A stretch of DNA of 22,315 nucleotides from Pelomicrobium sp036803785 (GCF_036803785.1 NZ_DAIRTR010000040.1:1-22315); one strand, 5' to 3'; positions 1-7,217 are shown, counted from the first letter of the stretch. The notes: generated from the letters alone by a model not told the origin. Numbers and translations: made by a program.

Positions 1-376
1 GCCGCATGTCGTTGCGCAGCTTCACGCCCCGCCCGGGCGGCAAGCGCAAGGCCCTGGGTTTGTGCGGCTGCTCGAAATTGTGGACATAGCACCAATCGGA
101 GGGCCGTCCCTCGCCCTTTGCCTGGCGCGTCAGAAATTCCTGCACCAGCGTGCGCTTGCCCGCCCCCGGCGGCCCGAGCACGTAGAGGTTATAGCCATCC
201 CTGCGAATGCCGATGCCGAAGCGTACCGCCTCCGCCGCCCGCGCCTGCCCGATGAATTCAGTTAGCTCTTCGAGCTCGTTGGTCGTCTCGAATTGGAAAC
301 ACGACGGGTCGCAATAGCCGCATAGCAGTTCGGGGCTCAGGGCCTGGATAACGGCGGGCGGTGTCGGTCTGTCCAT
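1..376 (-). CDS. Lon-like AAA+ ATP-dependent protease, N-terminal part (runs off the window)
   Basis: This is the first 125 codons of a Lon-related AAA+ protease (the AAA_32/LonB-like family, not classical Lon), which unfolds and degrades cytoplasmic proteins using ATP. I translated it by hand from ATG 376 leftwards, and it is open to base 1. The P-loop GPPGAGKR is at residues 68-75, preceded by RFGIGIRRDGYNLYVLG and followed by SDWCYVHNFEQPHKPRALRLPPGRG, a block highly typical of this family. The C-terminal Ser-Lys protease domain lies outside the window. A perfect FNR box centred 71 bp upstream of the start, with a good -10 element, indicates anaerobic induction. No strong ribosome binding site is visible before this ATG, so the start is likely but not certain. 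The family assignment is confident. Confidence 0.85.
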   Translation of the reverse strand, partial: MDRPTPPAVIQALSPELLCGYCDPSCFQFETTNELEELTEFIGQARAAEAVRFGIGIRRDGYNLYVLGPPGAGKRTLVQEFLTRQAKGEGRPSDWCYVHNFEQPHKPRALRLPPGRGVKLRNDMR

Positions 377-413
377 AGGAACGGGCGCACACGAGAGTAC
401 AGCGCTCGTCCTC

Positions 414-454
414 ATTGTAAGAGCCCCGCCACCCCGAGAATTGATCAAAATCAA
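414..454 (-). promoter_or_regulatory. Class II FNR promoter of the Lon-like protease gene
   Basis: A perfect FNR operator TTGATCAAAATCAA lies at 441-454 (TTGAT-N4-ATCAA). On the minus strand a -10 hexamer TACAAT (5 of 6 to TATAAT) lies at 419-414, its centre 31 bp from the operator centre. That is the spacing of FNR-activated class II promoters and predicts a start near 406, about 30 nt before the ATG. No plus-strand gene begins nearby. Confidence 0.85.
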
Positions 455-517
455 TCGACCTGCATGCCGGACGCCTCGGGGAGCGGCCAGCAGCGGCCGT
501 CCTGCCGAAGTTAGCAC

Positions 518-694
518 CTATTCTTTCGGCGGTGCCTCGGCCGGTTCGATACCCTCCACCCGAGGGATGTCGCGCTGCGGGTGCTGCTTGACGATGCGCT
601 TGAGCTGCTCCTGTTTCGCGATCGAGCGCGTGATCGACTGCTGCAACTCGGTCTCAAGGGGTTGCGGGAAAGAGGGGTTTCTCGCCTTGGGCAT
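518..694 (-). CDS. Small charged hypothetical protein, 58 aa
   Basis: A short ORF on the minus strand, starting MPKARNPSFPQP and ending EAPPKE. The ATG at 694 is preceded by an excellent Shine-Dalgarno (TAGGAG, 7-8 nt before the start). The protein is hydrophilic, has no membrane segment or signal peptide, and has a likely helical centre rich in Gln, Arg and Lys (residues about 13-40), with a Pro/Glu-rich tail. I do not recognise its family. It stands alone between the Lon-like gene and the CBS gene, and its upstream region carries an FNR operator with a properly spaced -10 element on this strand, so it is probably an anaerobically induced small protein. The ribosome site, promoter geometry and window context support it as real; overlapping longer ORFs in other frames look like noise. 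Confidence 0.65.
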   Translation of the reverse strand: MPKARNPSFPQPLETELQQSITRSIAKQEQLKRIVKQHPQRDIPRVEGIEPAEAPPKE

Positions 695-832
695 CGCGGA
701 TCTCCTAGACCTTGTGGGTGTAACGCGGGTAACGGTGAAACGACCATTGTTCCCGTGGGCCGGCCCGGCCCGCGAGACGCTTTCGAATTCTCAGAGGCCC
801 AAAAAAAAATTTTCCCTCCCATTCCCGTTTCA

Positions 833-902
833 AGTCTAGGCGCAGGGGACGTTTGGGCCTTTGATCTGGGTCAAAGCGCCTGCAGGTAGGCAGCGGAATA
901 CT
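833..902. promoter_or_regulatory. Bidirectional FNR-dependent promoter (small ORF and CBS-RNR operon)
   Basis: The operator TTGATCTGGGTCAA is at 861-874. Leftwards, TAGACT at 838-833 (4 of 6) and rightwards AATACT at 897-902 (4 of 6) are each centred exactly 32 bp from the operator centre. One FNR dimer could therefore serve two class II promoters, with starts near 826 (minus) and 909 (plus). Confidence 0.75.
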
Positions 903-966
903 CAAAGGTCCCGATCAGCGGCAACGGAGCCTCCGCTGCATCGGCTGTTCACCCTCGGAGGAAAAC

Positions 967-1416
967 ATGGATGTCGGCGAGATCTGTACCCGGGAAGTGG
1001 TGATCGCGACGCGTAACACCACCGTGGTCGAGGCAGCACGCCTGATGCGCGAATACCATGTCGGCGACCTGGTGGTGGTGGACGAATCCGAGGGACGACG
1101 CGTTCCCGTCGGTATCGTCACCGATCGGGACATCGTCGTCGGCGTATTGGCTCTGGGATTAGATCCGGCGGTCCTGACCGTCGGCGATATCATGGGCAGC
1201 GACTTGGTCACCGCGGCCGAGGATGACGACGTGTACGAAACCTTGCAGATCATGCGCACCCGCGGCGTGCGCCGCGTGCCGGTGGTGAATACCGCGGGCG
1301 CCTTGGTGGGCATCGTAGCGCTGGACGACATCCTGGAAATCTTCGCCGAAGAGCTGGACGCAGCGGTCAAGGTGGTCGCGCGCGAGCAGGCCAACGAATC
1401 CCAGCGCCGCCGCTGA
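967..1416 (+). CDS. CBS-domain pair protein (149 aa)
   Basis: A stand-alone protein of two tandem CBS domains (about residues 8-64 and 74-132), the Bateman-module fold that usually binds adenine nucleotides or S-adenosylmethionine and acts as an energy sensor. Typical segments are the opening VGEICTREVVIA, GIVTDRDIVVGV in the first repeat, and GVRRVPVVNTAGALVGIVALDDILEI in the second. The start is well fixed by GGAGG five bases before ATG 967. The stop overlaps the ribosome site of the following ribonucleotide reductase gene (GTG 1426), so the two are cotranscribed and probably translationally coupled. The FNR operator at 861-874 lies upstream. A paralogue with nearly the same opening is encoded at 14694-15191. 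It resembles M. tuberculosis Hrp1 in architecture. The ligand is not known from sequence. Confidence 0.92.
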   Translation: MDVGEICTREVVIATRNTTVVEAARLMREYHVGDLVVVDESEGRRVPVGIVTDRDIVVGVLALGLDPAVLTVGDIMGSDLVTAAEDDDVYETLQIMRTRGVRRVPVVNTAGALVGIVALDDILEIFAEELDAAVKVVAREQANESQRRR

Positions 1417-1425
1417 GGTGGCAAA

Positions 1426-3243
1426 GTGGAATTCTCGACCTCCGCCTCACGGCATGTCTGGGAGACCAAGTACCGCTATCGGGACGGGGCGGGCGGCGGG
1501 GAGCGCACGATCGAGGACACTTGGCGCCGGGTGGCACGGGCGCTGGGCGCCGTGGAGCCGCGCAACCGTGAGGCGTGGACGCAGCGCTTTCTCGGCATCT
1601 TGAAAGATTTTAAGTTCCTGCCAGGCGGCCGCATCCTGGCCGGGGCCGGCACCGGGCGCAGCGTGACCCTGTTCAACTGCTTCGTCATGGGGACGATCGA
1701 GGACTCGTTGGAGGGTATCTTCCGCGCCCTCTACGAAGGCGCGCTCACCATGCAGCAAGGTGGCGGCGTAGGCTACGATTTTTCCACCCTGCGCCCGCGG
1801 GGCATGCGGGCTAAAAGCGTTGGCGCCATCGCCTCCGGGCCGGTCTCCTTCATGCACATCTGGGACGCGATGTGCGCAACCCTTCTCTCCACCGGGGCAC
1901 GGCGCGGGGCGATGATGGCAACCCTGCGTTGCGATCATCCCGATATCGAAGAATTCATCTCGGCTAAACGCGAGCCAGGCGTGTTGCGGCATTTCAACCT
2001 ATCGGTCCTGGTGACCGATGCCTTCGTCTCAGCGATCCGCCTCGACCAGGACTGGCCGCTCGTCTTTCCCGTCACGGCGACGGACGAGCCCCCAGGAGAA
2101 ACCATCTTGCGTGACTGGCCCGGGCACGACGCGCCGCTCCGCTGCCGCATTCACAAAACGCTCAAAGCTCGCGTTCTCTGGTCCATGATCCTGCGGGCAA
2201 CCTATGACTACGCGGAACCAGGCGTGCTCTTTATCGACCGCATCAATCGCTACAACAATCTCTGGTACCGTGAGCGCATCAGCGCGACGAACCCGTGTGG
2301 CGAAGTCCCGCTGCCGCCGTATGGTGCCTGCGATCTGGGATCGGTAAACCTCACCGCCTTCGTGCGCGATCCTTTCACCAATACGGCGCGTCTCGATCTC
2401 GAGGCGATACGCGAGACTGTCACGATCGCAGTGCGTCTCATGGACAACGTCATAGACGCCTCCCAGTTCCCGCTGGCGCCACAGGCGGAGCAGGCGCGCG
2501 GCACGCGCCGCATCGGCCTGGGAATCACCGGGCTGGCCGATACGCTGACCATGCTGAACCTGCGCTATACCGAACCCGGGGCGCGTGCTCTCGCTGCCGA
2601 GATCATGCGCCTCGTGTGCTATAGCGCCTACCGCAGCTCCATCGAGCTTGCCAAGGAGAAGGGAGCTTTTCCGTTCTTTGAACGGGACAAGTACCTGCAA
2701 GGCGAGTTCATCCGGACGCTGCCCGCGGACATCCGCGACGAAATCGCTCGGCACGGCATTCGCAACAGCCATCTGATCGCCATCGCTCCCACCGGGACCA
2801 TCAGCCTGCTCGCCAACAATGTATCGAGCGGCCTGGAGCCAGCATTTGCTGCGGAATTCCGCCGTGGCATGCTGAACGAGGACGGCAGCTCCATCGCCTT
2901 TGACTTGATCGATTATGCCGTGGATCTGTGGCGGCGGCTAACGGGCGACCCCAAGGGTGTACCTCCGGCCTTTGCCCGCGCTTCGGACGTGCCCCCGGAG
3001 GCGCATGTGGCGATGCAGGTGGCCCTGCAGCCGTTCGTCGACAACTCCATTTCCAAGACGATCACTATCCCGCAGGATTTCCCGTTCGAGACATTTCGAA
3101 GCATCTACGATCTCGCCTACGACCGCGGGCTCAAGGGTTGCACCACCTATCGACCCAACCCCGTACGGGGTGCAGTGATCACGGCGACCGAGGAGAACGC
3201 GACGGCTCCCCACTGCTGCGTGATCGAGCGGGAAGCGGACTAG
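1426..3243 (+). CDS. Adenosylcobalamin-dependent (class II) ribonucleotide reductase
   Basis: Reduces ribonucleotides to deoxyribonucleotides using a radical generated from coenzyme B12, so it works with or without oxygen and needs no NrdB radical subunit; none is present nearby. The protein is 605 aa from GTG 1426, chosen because GAGGTG lies five bases upstream and overlaps the CBS stop codon. Visible family features are NCFVMG with redox Cys85, the radical-site motif NPCGE (Asn289, Cys291, Glu293), ACDLGSVNL with partner Cys302, the loop LGITGLADTLTML near 365, and PTGTIS at 455-460. The tail has a Cys-Cys pair at 597-598 that may serve as the external thiol relay. It matches the short NrdJ/NrdZ type. 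FNR control via the upstream CBS promoter fits supply of dNTPs during oxygen limitation. Function is confident; the exact symbol (nrdJ versus nrdZ) is not. Confidence 0.93.
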   Translation: MEFSTSASRHVWETKYRYRDGAGGGERTIEDTWRRVARALGAVEPRNREAWTQRFLGILKDFKFLPGGRILAGAGTGRSVTLFNCFVMGTIEDSLEGIFRALYEGALTMQQGGGVGYDFSTLRPRGMRAKSVGAIASGPVSFMHIWDAMCATLLSTGARRGAMMATLRCDHPDIEEFISAKREPGVLRHFNLSVLVTDAFVSAIRLDQDWPLVFPVTATDEPPGETILRDWPGHDAPLRCRIHKTLKARVLWSMILRATYDYAEPGVLFIDRINRYNNLWYRERISATNPCGEVPLPPYGACDLGSVNLTAFVRDPFTNTARLDLEAIRETVTIAVRLMDNVIDASQFPLAPQAEQARGTRRIGLGITGLADTLTMLNLRYTEPGARALAAEIMRLVCYSAYRSSIELAKEKGAFPFFERDKYLQGEFIRTLPADIRDEIARHGIRNSHLIAIAPTGTISLLANNVSSGLEPAFAAEFRRGMLNEDGSSIAFDLIDYAVDLWRRLTGDPKGVPPAFARASDVPPEAHVAMQVALQPFVDNSISKTITIPQDFPFETFRSIYDLAYDRGLKGCTTYRPNPVRGAVITATEENATAPHCCVIEREAD

Positions 3244-3388
3244 AATCTTCGCGGGTTTCCGTCAATCCGTCGCGCGAATGCATAAAGGCATTGGGCCACA
3301 GGTCGAAATCGCCGCCTCCCCGGCACGCCTGGGCGAGCATGACCCTGGCCCGTGCCTGCTTACCGATCGCTCCGGAGCCGCGCCCCGT

Positions 3389-3895
3389 CTACTGGATCTT
3401 GATGGTACGCTTCTTTGCCGTCTCCGTCTTAGGCAAGGTGATCTCCAGCACGCCGTCGCTCAGCGACGCCTTGGCTTTTGATTCATCCACTTCTGCCGGC
3501 AGGGAAACGGTTCGGGAGAATGCGCCGCGGGAGATCTCGCAGCGATAGTAGTCCCCTTTTTCTTCCTTCTCCTCGCGCTTGCTCTCGCCCTTGATGGTGA
3601 GCACGTTTCCGGTCAGTGAGATCTCGATGTCTTCCTTGTTCACGCCTGGCACTTCGGCCCTTACCACCACCTCTGCGTCCCGGTCGATGATGTCGAGCTT
3701 CGGCACCCGCGCGCCGATCCTCGCCACGTCGGGAATGGTCGGCCAGTCCCACCTGAACAGCCGTGGGAAGCGGTAGGAAAGGAGCTCGTCGAACATGCGC
3801 TCGAAGTCTTCGAACGGGCTCAACGGCCTTGCCGTGACTCTCTCGACTTCCTTTCCTTTGGTAACAGCCACTTCCTTTTTTGTTTCCTCAGCCAT
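3389..3895 (-). CDS. Small heat shock protein, Hsp20/alpha-crystallin family
   Basis: An ATP-independent holdase chaperone that binds unfolding proteins in the cytoplasm, usually as a large oligomer. The 168-aa protein has a charged N-terminal arm with FEDFERMFDELL (residues 28-39), an alpha-crystallin domain at about 65-157 (PKLDIIDRDAEVVVRAEVPGV, then NVLTIKGE and LSDGVLEITLPK), and the C-terminal IXI anchor as IKI at 165-167. The start at ATG 3895 is supported by AGGAGG seven bases upstream; an in-frame extension to a GTG at 4045 lacks a ribosome site and would begin at the predicted transcription start. The gene is monocistronic, convergent with the ribonucleotide reductase, and has its own FNR-like promoter and a long, structured 5' leader. 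It is comparable to HspX of the mycobacterial dormancy regulon. Confidence 0.93.
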   Translation of the reverse strand: MAEETKKEVAVTKGKEVERVTARPLSPFEDFERMFDELLSYRFPRLFRWDWPTIPDVARIGARVPKLDIIDRDAEVVVRAEVPGVNKEDIEISLTGNVLTIKGESKREEKEEKGDYYRCEISRGAFSRTVSLPAEVDESKAKASLSDGVLEITLPKTETAKKRTIKIQ

Positions 3896-3997
3896 GATGG
3901 ATCCTCCTGATCGAGACGATGTACGCAACGCCTTTCCGGTCGCTCCCTCTGCCGAAGAAACAGGCGGCTCTGGGCAGACGGCCGGTCGCTCTTTGCA

Positions 3998-4043
3998 GCA
4001 GCTCGACCGCCCTCCACGACGACCATCCGCTTTGTCGAGCTGC
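3998..4043 (-). repeat. 5' leader stem-loop of hsp20
   Basis: A perfect 10-bp inverted repeat (GCAGCTCGAC at 3998-4007, GTCGAGCTGC at 4034-4043) with a 26-nt spacer. The predicted hsp20 transcript starts near 4045, so this would fold as a stem at its extreme 5' end. Such stems often protect mRNA from decay; the role here is inferred. Confidence 0.5.
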
Positions 4044-4051
4044 ACAGGATA

Positions 4052-4093
4052 ACTATGTCGCGTGGGAAGGCGCTTGACTTTGATCTAACGCAA
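4052..4093 (-). promoter_or_regulatory. FNR-like promoter of hsp20
   Basis: The operator TTGATCTAACGCAA at 4080-4093 has one perfect and one degenerate half-site. On the minus strand CATAGT at 4057-4052 (4 of 6 to TATAAT) is centred 32 bp from the operator centre, giving a predicted start near 4045 and a leader of about 150 nt. Confidence 0.65.
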
Positions 4094-4107
4094 ACCCGTG
4101 CCAAGTT

Positions 4108-5949
4108 TCACCCGCTTCGGGGTCGAGCCCGATCGTGCTGGTCGTAGAGTGCTTTGATCTGGGTGGCGAAGCGCTTTTCCATTTCCGGGCGCTTGAGCTT
4201 GAGGGTGGGCGTCAACAGTCCGTTTTCGATGGTCCAAGGCTCGAGGGTCAGCCAGATCCCATGGGGGCGGGCGTAACTGGGGAAGCCGCGCAGGGCCTGT
4301 CGCACCCGCTTGAGCGCTTCGGCGGCGGCGTCGCGGGACGCAAGGGAGGCGGGGTCATCTGGGTCTAGGGAGAGAGCTGCTGCGAGTTCCCGCCAGGTCG
4401 CCTGGTTCACCACCGCCAGCACGCCGATGAAAGGCTGACCCTCCCCTACTACCATGGCCATATCAAACAGGGGATCGCGGCAGATGGCGATCTCCAGGTC
4501 CTCGGGCGGCACCTTCTGTCCGTTGGATAGCACCAGGATCTCCTTGATCCGGCCACGAATATAGATGCGACCGCCTTCGATGCGGGCCTGATCCCCGGTG
4601 TGGAGCCAGCCCTCCCGGTCGATTGCCTGGCGCGTCGCCTCGGGATGGCGCCAATAGCCCAGCATCACGCCGGGACTGCACACCAGGAGCTCGTCCCTGT
4701 CCCCGAGCTGGACCTCCACGCCCGGCAGGGGTTCGCCCACGGATTCGGGGACGTTGCGCGCAAGGGTGTTTCCGCTCACCACCGGCGAGGCCTCGGTGAG
4801 ACCGTAGCCCTGGAGCAGGGGTAGGCCCAAGCCGATGAAGAACCGCGCCACCTCCGGATGCAGGGGCGCGCCCCCGCTCACCGCCAGGCGCAAGCGCCCG
4901 CCGAACCGTGCCAACACCTTCGCCGCTACCAGGCGGTGGAGGAGCGGCCACAGTGGCCGTTGCCAAGGCGGCGCCGGGGCAGCCCGTCGCTGCTGCGCCT
5001 CGAAGCGCCGCCAACCGGATTCCACGGTCAAACGCAGCAGCCAGGCCGCCAGGAGGCCTGTGCGTTGGACCCGCTCCCGCACCCGGGCATAGGCGGCATC
5101 GTAAACCCGTGGCACCGAGACCAGGACCGTGGGGCGGACGGAGACCAGATCCTCCGCCAGGCTCTGTAGCGAGCGGGCATACGCCACGGCGGCGCCCACC
5201 ATCATGGGGACATAGTAGCCCACCGTGCGCTCGAACATGTGGGCGAGGGGTAGGAACGAAAGGAACAGGTCGTCGGGATAGGCGGCCACGGCCTCCAGCA
5301 CCGCTTGGGCGTTCCACAGGATGTTGCGATGGGAGAGCATCACCCCCTTGGGGGGGCCGGTCGTCCCCGAGGTATAGACCAGGGTGGCCAGGGCGAGGGG
5401 ATCGCCTACATCGGTTTCGAACGGCGCCGGCGCTGATCCGAGCCACCGGGCGCAATCGACGGCCGCCGCGTCCTCCTCCGCGCCGCTGCAGGGTTCCAGA
5501 CAGATCACCCGCTTCAAGGCGGGGAGCTTCTGGCGATAGGGCATAAGCCCCCGCCATCTCTGGCGCGAAGCCACGAGGAGCAGCCGCGCCTCCGAGTCGG
5601 CAAGAAGATACGCGACGTTCTCCAGGCTATCGGTCGCGTACAGGGGAACCACGACGAGTCCCAGGGATTGGGCCGCCATATCGCAGCACACCCATTCCAC
5701 GCCGTTCGGCGCGAGGATTGCCACCCGCTCGCCCGGGGCGAGGCCCTCTGCAGCCAAGGCAGTCCGCCAGCGCCCAGCGAGCGCTGCCACCTCGGCCCAC
5801 GTGTGGCTGCGCCATTCCCGCGCTGCCGGATCGAATTGTCGATAAGCAAGCCCCTCGGGCGTGCGTTGCACCCGCTGCAGGAACAGCCCGGGAAGGGTGC
5901 GCGCCTCGTCGCACCCGATCGCTCCAGAAGGAAGGCGGGCTCGATCCAC
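4108..5949 (-). CDS. Long-chain acyl-CoA synthetase (AMP-forming)
   Basis: Activates a fatty acid with ATP and CoA through an acyl-adenylate. The 613-aa protein shows the full ANL order: the phosphate loop YTSGTTGPPKGVMLSH at 192-207, FLPLAHMFERTVGYY, the A5 motif YGLTEASP, the A7 motif GWLHTGD, the hinge and A8 region RIYIRGRIKEILVLSNGQKVPPEDLE, and the A10 lysine region LLTPTLKLKRPEM near the C-terminus. It is closest in style to the FadD15/long-chain (AMP-forming) group; the exact chain length cannot be read. The GTG start at 5949 is the furthest upstream start; its ribosome site is weak, so translation may depend on the dodecin gene 33 nt upstream. Cotranscription with dodecin from the FNR promoter at 6346-6359 is likely. 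A possible job is recycling membrane fatty acids or storage lipids in non-growing cells. Confidence 0.9.
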   Translation of the reverse strand: MDRARLPSGAIGCDEARTLPGLFLQRVQRTPEGLAYRQFDPAAREWRSHTWAEVAALAGRWRTALAAEGLAPGERVAILAPNGVEWVCCDMAAQSLGLVVVPLYATDSLENVAYLLADSEARLLLVASRQRWRGLMPYRQKLPALKRVICLEPCSGAEEDAAAVDCARWLGSAPAPFETDVGDPLALATLVYTSGTTGPPKGVMLSHRNILWNAQAVLEAVAAYPDDLFLSFLPLAHMFERTVGYYVPMMVGAAVAYARSLQSLAEDLVSVRPTVLVSVPRVYDAAYARVRERVQRTGLLAAWLLRLTVESGWRRFEAQQRRAAPAPPWQRPLWPLLHRLVAAKVLARFGGRLRLAVSGGAPLHPEVARFFIGLGLPLLQGYGLTEASPVVSGNTLARNVPESVGEPLPGVEVQLGDRDELLVCSPGVMLGYWRHPEATRQAIDREGWLHTGDQARIEGGRIYIRGRIKEILVLSNGQKVPPEDLEIAICRDPLFDMAMVVGEGQPFIGVLAVVNQATWRELAAALSLDPDDPASLASRDAAAEALKRVRQALRGFPSYARPHGIWLTLEPWTIENGLLTPTLKLKRPEMEKRFATQIKALYDQHDRARPRSG

Positions 5950-5982
5950 GGGCCGGGGTCAGCGTTTTGCCCGGCGACCGGC

Positions 5983-6183
5983 TCACTCCAGGACGAAGGT
6001 GATCTTCAGGTCCACCCGGTACCTGGCGATGTTTCCGCCTTCCACCACCACCTGCTGCTCCTTGACCCAGGCGGCGCGAATGTTGCGGACGGTCTTGGAG
6101 GCGGTCTCGATCCCGTGGCGGATCGCGTCCTCGAAACTCTGGGTGGATTCGGCGCTGATTTCGATGACTTTCGCGACGGACAT
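5983..6183 (-). CDS. Dodecin (flavin-binding small protein)
   Basis: A 66-aa protein of the dodecin family, which forms hollow dodecamers that bind and buffer flavins (FMN, riboflavin) in the cytoplasm. The sequence MSVAKVIEISAESTQSFEDAIRHGIETASKT, followed by RNIRAAWVKEQQVVVEGGNIARYRVDLKITFVLE, covers the whole beta-alpha-beta-beta fold with the conserved Ser/Thr cluster and the AWVKEQ segment that carries the flavin-stacking tryptophan (Trp39). A purine-rich ribosome site (AGGAAGGGG) lies before ATG 6183. It is the first gene of a two-gene unit with the acyl-CoA synthetase and shares the FNR operator at 6346-6359 with the divergent uspA. A 7-bp hairpin lies in its leader. Confidence 0.92.
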   Translation of the reverse strand: MSVAKVIEISAESTQSFEDAIRHGIETASKTVRNIRAAWVKEQQVVVEGGNIARYRVDLKITFVLE

Positions 6184-6217
6184 GGTCTTACCCCTTCCTG
6201 TGTCTGCGGCAAATGAT

Positions 6218-6236
6218 CGATGGCCGTTTGCCATCG
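6218..6236. repeat. Hairpin in the dodecin leader
   Basis: A perfect 7-bp stem, CGATGGC / GCCATCG, around a 5-nt loop (6225-6229), 35 nt upstream of the dodecin start and inside its predicted 5' leader. There is no U-tract, so it is not a standard terminator; it may stabilise or regulate the mRNA. Confidence 0.45.
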
Positions 6237-6317
6237 TCCATCTCCTCTCGAGGAGGAGGTTTCCGTGCGGGCGGCCACTGTGCATCGTCTCGACGGTGCT
6301 CCCGGCTGCCCAGACCC

Positions 6318-6387
6318 ATTGCAGCACGAACGGGAAGTAGCCGGTTTGACTTGCATCAAACCGGTGCCCTCCCGGCACGCCTAAACT
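6318..6387. promoter_or_regulatory. Bidirectional FNR promoter (dodecin operon and uspA)
   Basis: The operator TTGACTTGCATCAA is at 6346-6359. Leftwards TGCAAT at 6323-6318 and rightwards TAAACT at 6382-6387 (each 4 of 6 to TATAAT) are both centred exactly 32 bp from the operator centre. Predicted starts are about 6311 (minus) and 6394 (plus). This is the second symmetrical FNR promoter in the window. Confidence 0.8.
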
Positions 6388-6426
6388 GGCGAAAACGGTC
6401 CGGAGCGAAGCGAGGAAGGAACGGTC

Positions 6427-6858
6427 ATGTTTCAACACATCTTTGTTCCCATCGACGGAAGCGCCACATCGCAAGCCGCGCTGGAGACGGCGCTCCAACT
6501 GGCGAAGGAGCAGGGCGCCGAGGTGCGGATCGTCCATGTCTTCAAGCGTTTCGTGATTTCCTCCGGCGGCAAGCTCATCGATCTCACCGAGGCGTTCAAG
6601 CAGGAGGGAGAGGCAGCGTTGGTGCGAGCGAAGGAACGGGCGCGCGCGGCGGGCGTGGCGGCTGCGACCGAACTGATCGATGCCGGCGGACGGCGCATCT
6701 CGGTGGCCATCGTGGAAGAAGCGCTCCGATGGCCCGCCGATCTCATCATCATGGGCACCCATGGGCGGCACGGCATCGAGCATTTGCTTCTCGGCAGTGT
6801 GGCAGAAGGCGTCGCTCGGCGAAGCCCTATCCCCGTCATGCTGATACGGGGGCGGTGA
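6427..6858 (+). CDS. Universal stress protein, UspA family, ATP-binding type
   Basis: A single Usp domain of 143 aa, a cytoplasmic nucleotide-binding stress protein that promotes survival during growth arrest. It opens with the usual beta strand FQHIFVPIDGSATSQAAL (Asp10 in the nucleotide pocket) and ends with the ATP-binding signature G-2X-G-9X-GS within MGTHGRHGIEHLLLGSVAEGV. This places it in the ATP-binding rather than the non-binding branch. The insert VFKRFVISSGGKLIDLTEAF after the second strand is typical for these longer Usps. The start is supported by AGGAAGGA upstream of ATG 6427. It is driven rightwards from the bidirectional FNR promoter. FNR/Anr control of Usp genes is well known in pseudomonads, so context and function agree. 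Confidence 0.93.
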   Translation: MFQHIFVPIDGSATSQAALETALQLAKEQGAEVRIVHVFKRFVISSGGKLIDLTEAFKQEGEAALVRAKERARAAGVAAATELIDAGGRRISVAIVEEALRWPADLIIMGTHGRHGIEHLLLGSVAEGVARRSPIPVMLIRGR

Positions 6859-6895
6859 AGACGACGCCTTACCGCTCGAAGTCCTCCGAGTTTGC

Positions 6896-6915
6896 GCTCC
6901 CATCCTTCCGGGAGC
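6896..6915. repeat. Hairpin downstream of uspA
   Basis: GCTCCC and GGGAGC form a 6-bp stem with an 8-nt loop, 38 nt after the uspA stop. It could end or protect the uspA transcript, but no U-run follows, so terminator function is uncertain. Confidence 0.3.
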
Positions 6916-6995
6916 GGCTGCGCTTCGCTTCGGGCCTCTCCTCTATCCAACAAGCTCTGACGTGCGATATGGGAAGGTAGCCCGGCGGTGGGTCC

Positions 6996-7217
6996 GTGCA
7001 TCCTCTTCCTTATCCGCTATCTTGTCTCCTATCGGGCAAGGATCTTCACCTCGACGCATTCCTGTTTCTGCAGAAGACCGCTCTCGATGTTGCCTGCCGC
7101 TTGGTAAACACCAAGAAGACCGCAAAAGCGGCCCTCGCCAGCGACGAGTTCATCGCCCGGGCGATGCGGGAGATCGAACGGCTGCTCAAGCGGGGCAAAA
7201 GCAAGCGCAGAGCCTAG
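6996..7217 (+). CDS. Possible small basic protein, 73 aa (doubtful)
   Basis: A plus-strand ORF that fills most of the gap between uspA and the convergent ATPase gene. The part from about residue 20 (LDAFLFLQKTALDVACRLVNTKKTAKAALASDEF, then IARAMREIERLLKRGKSKRR) looks protein-like: an amphipathic helical pattern, a strongly basic tail and GC-rich third positions like the neighbours. The GTG start has no convincing ribosome site, and the N-terminal 18 residues look random, so the true start may differ or the gene may be a remnant. I do not recognise a family. It could be cotranscribed with uspA from the FNR promoter. The rest of 6859-7254 holds only the hairpin at 6896-6915. Confidence 0.35.
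   Translation: MHPLPYPLSCLLSGKDLHLDAFLFLQKTALDVACRLVNTKKTAKAALASDEFIARAMREIERLLKRGKSKRRA

Noticed and set aside
511..822. 103-codon minus-strand frame over the small-protein region
   Set aside because: Ser/Arg-rich low-complexity translation without a ribosome site; the 58-codon frame at 518-694 has a strong one.
2029..2772. 247-codon minus-strand frame inside the ribonucleotide reductase gene
   Set aside because: Antisense shadow of conserved RNR motifs.
4153..4168. TTTGATCTGGGTGGCG, FNR-like
   Set aside because: Only one half-site matches and it lies within the acyl-CoA synthetase coding end with no -10 element at the right distance.
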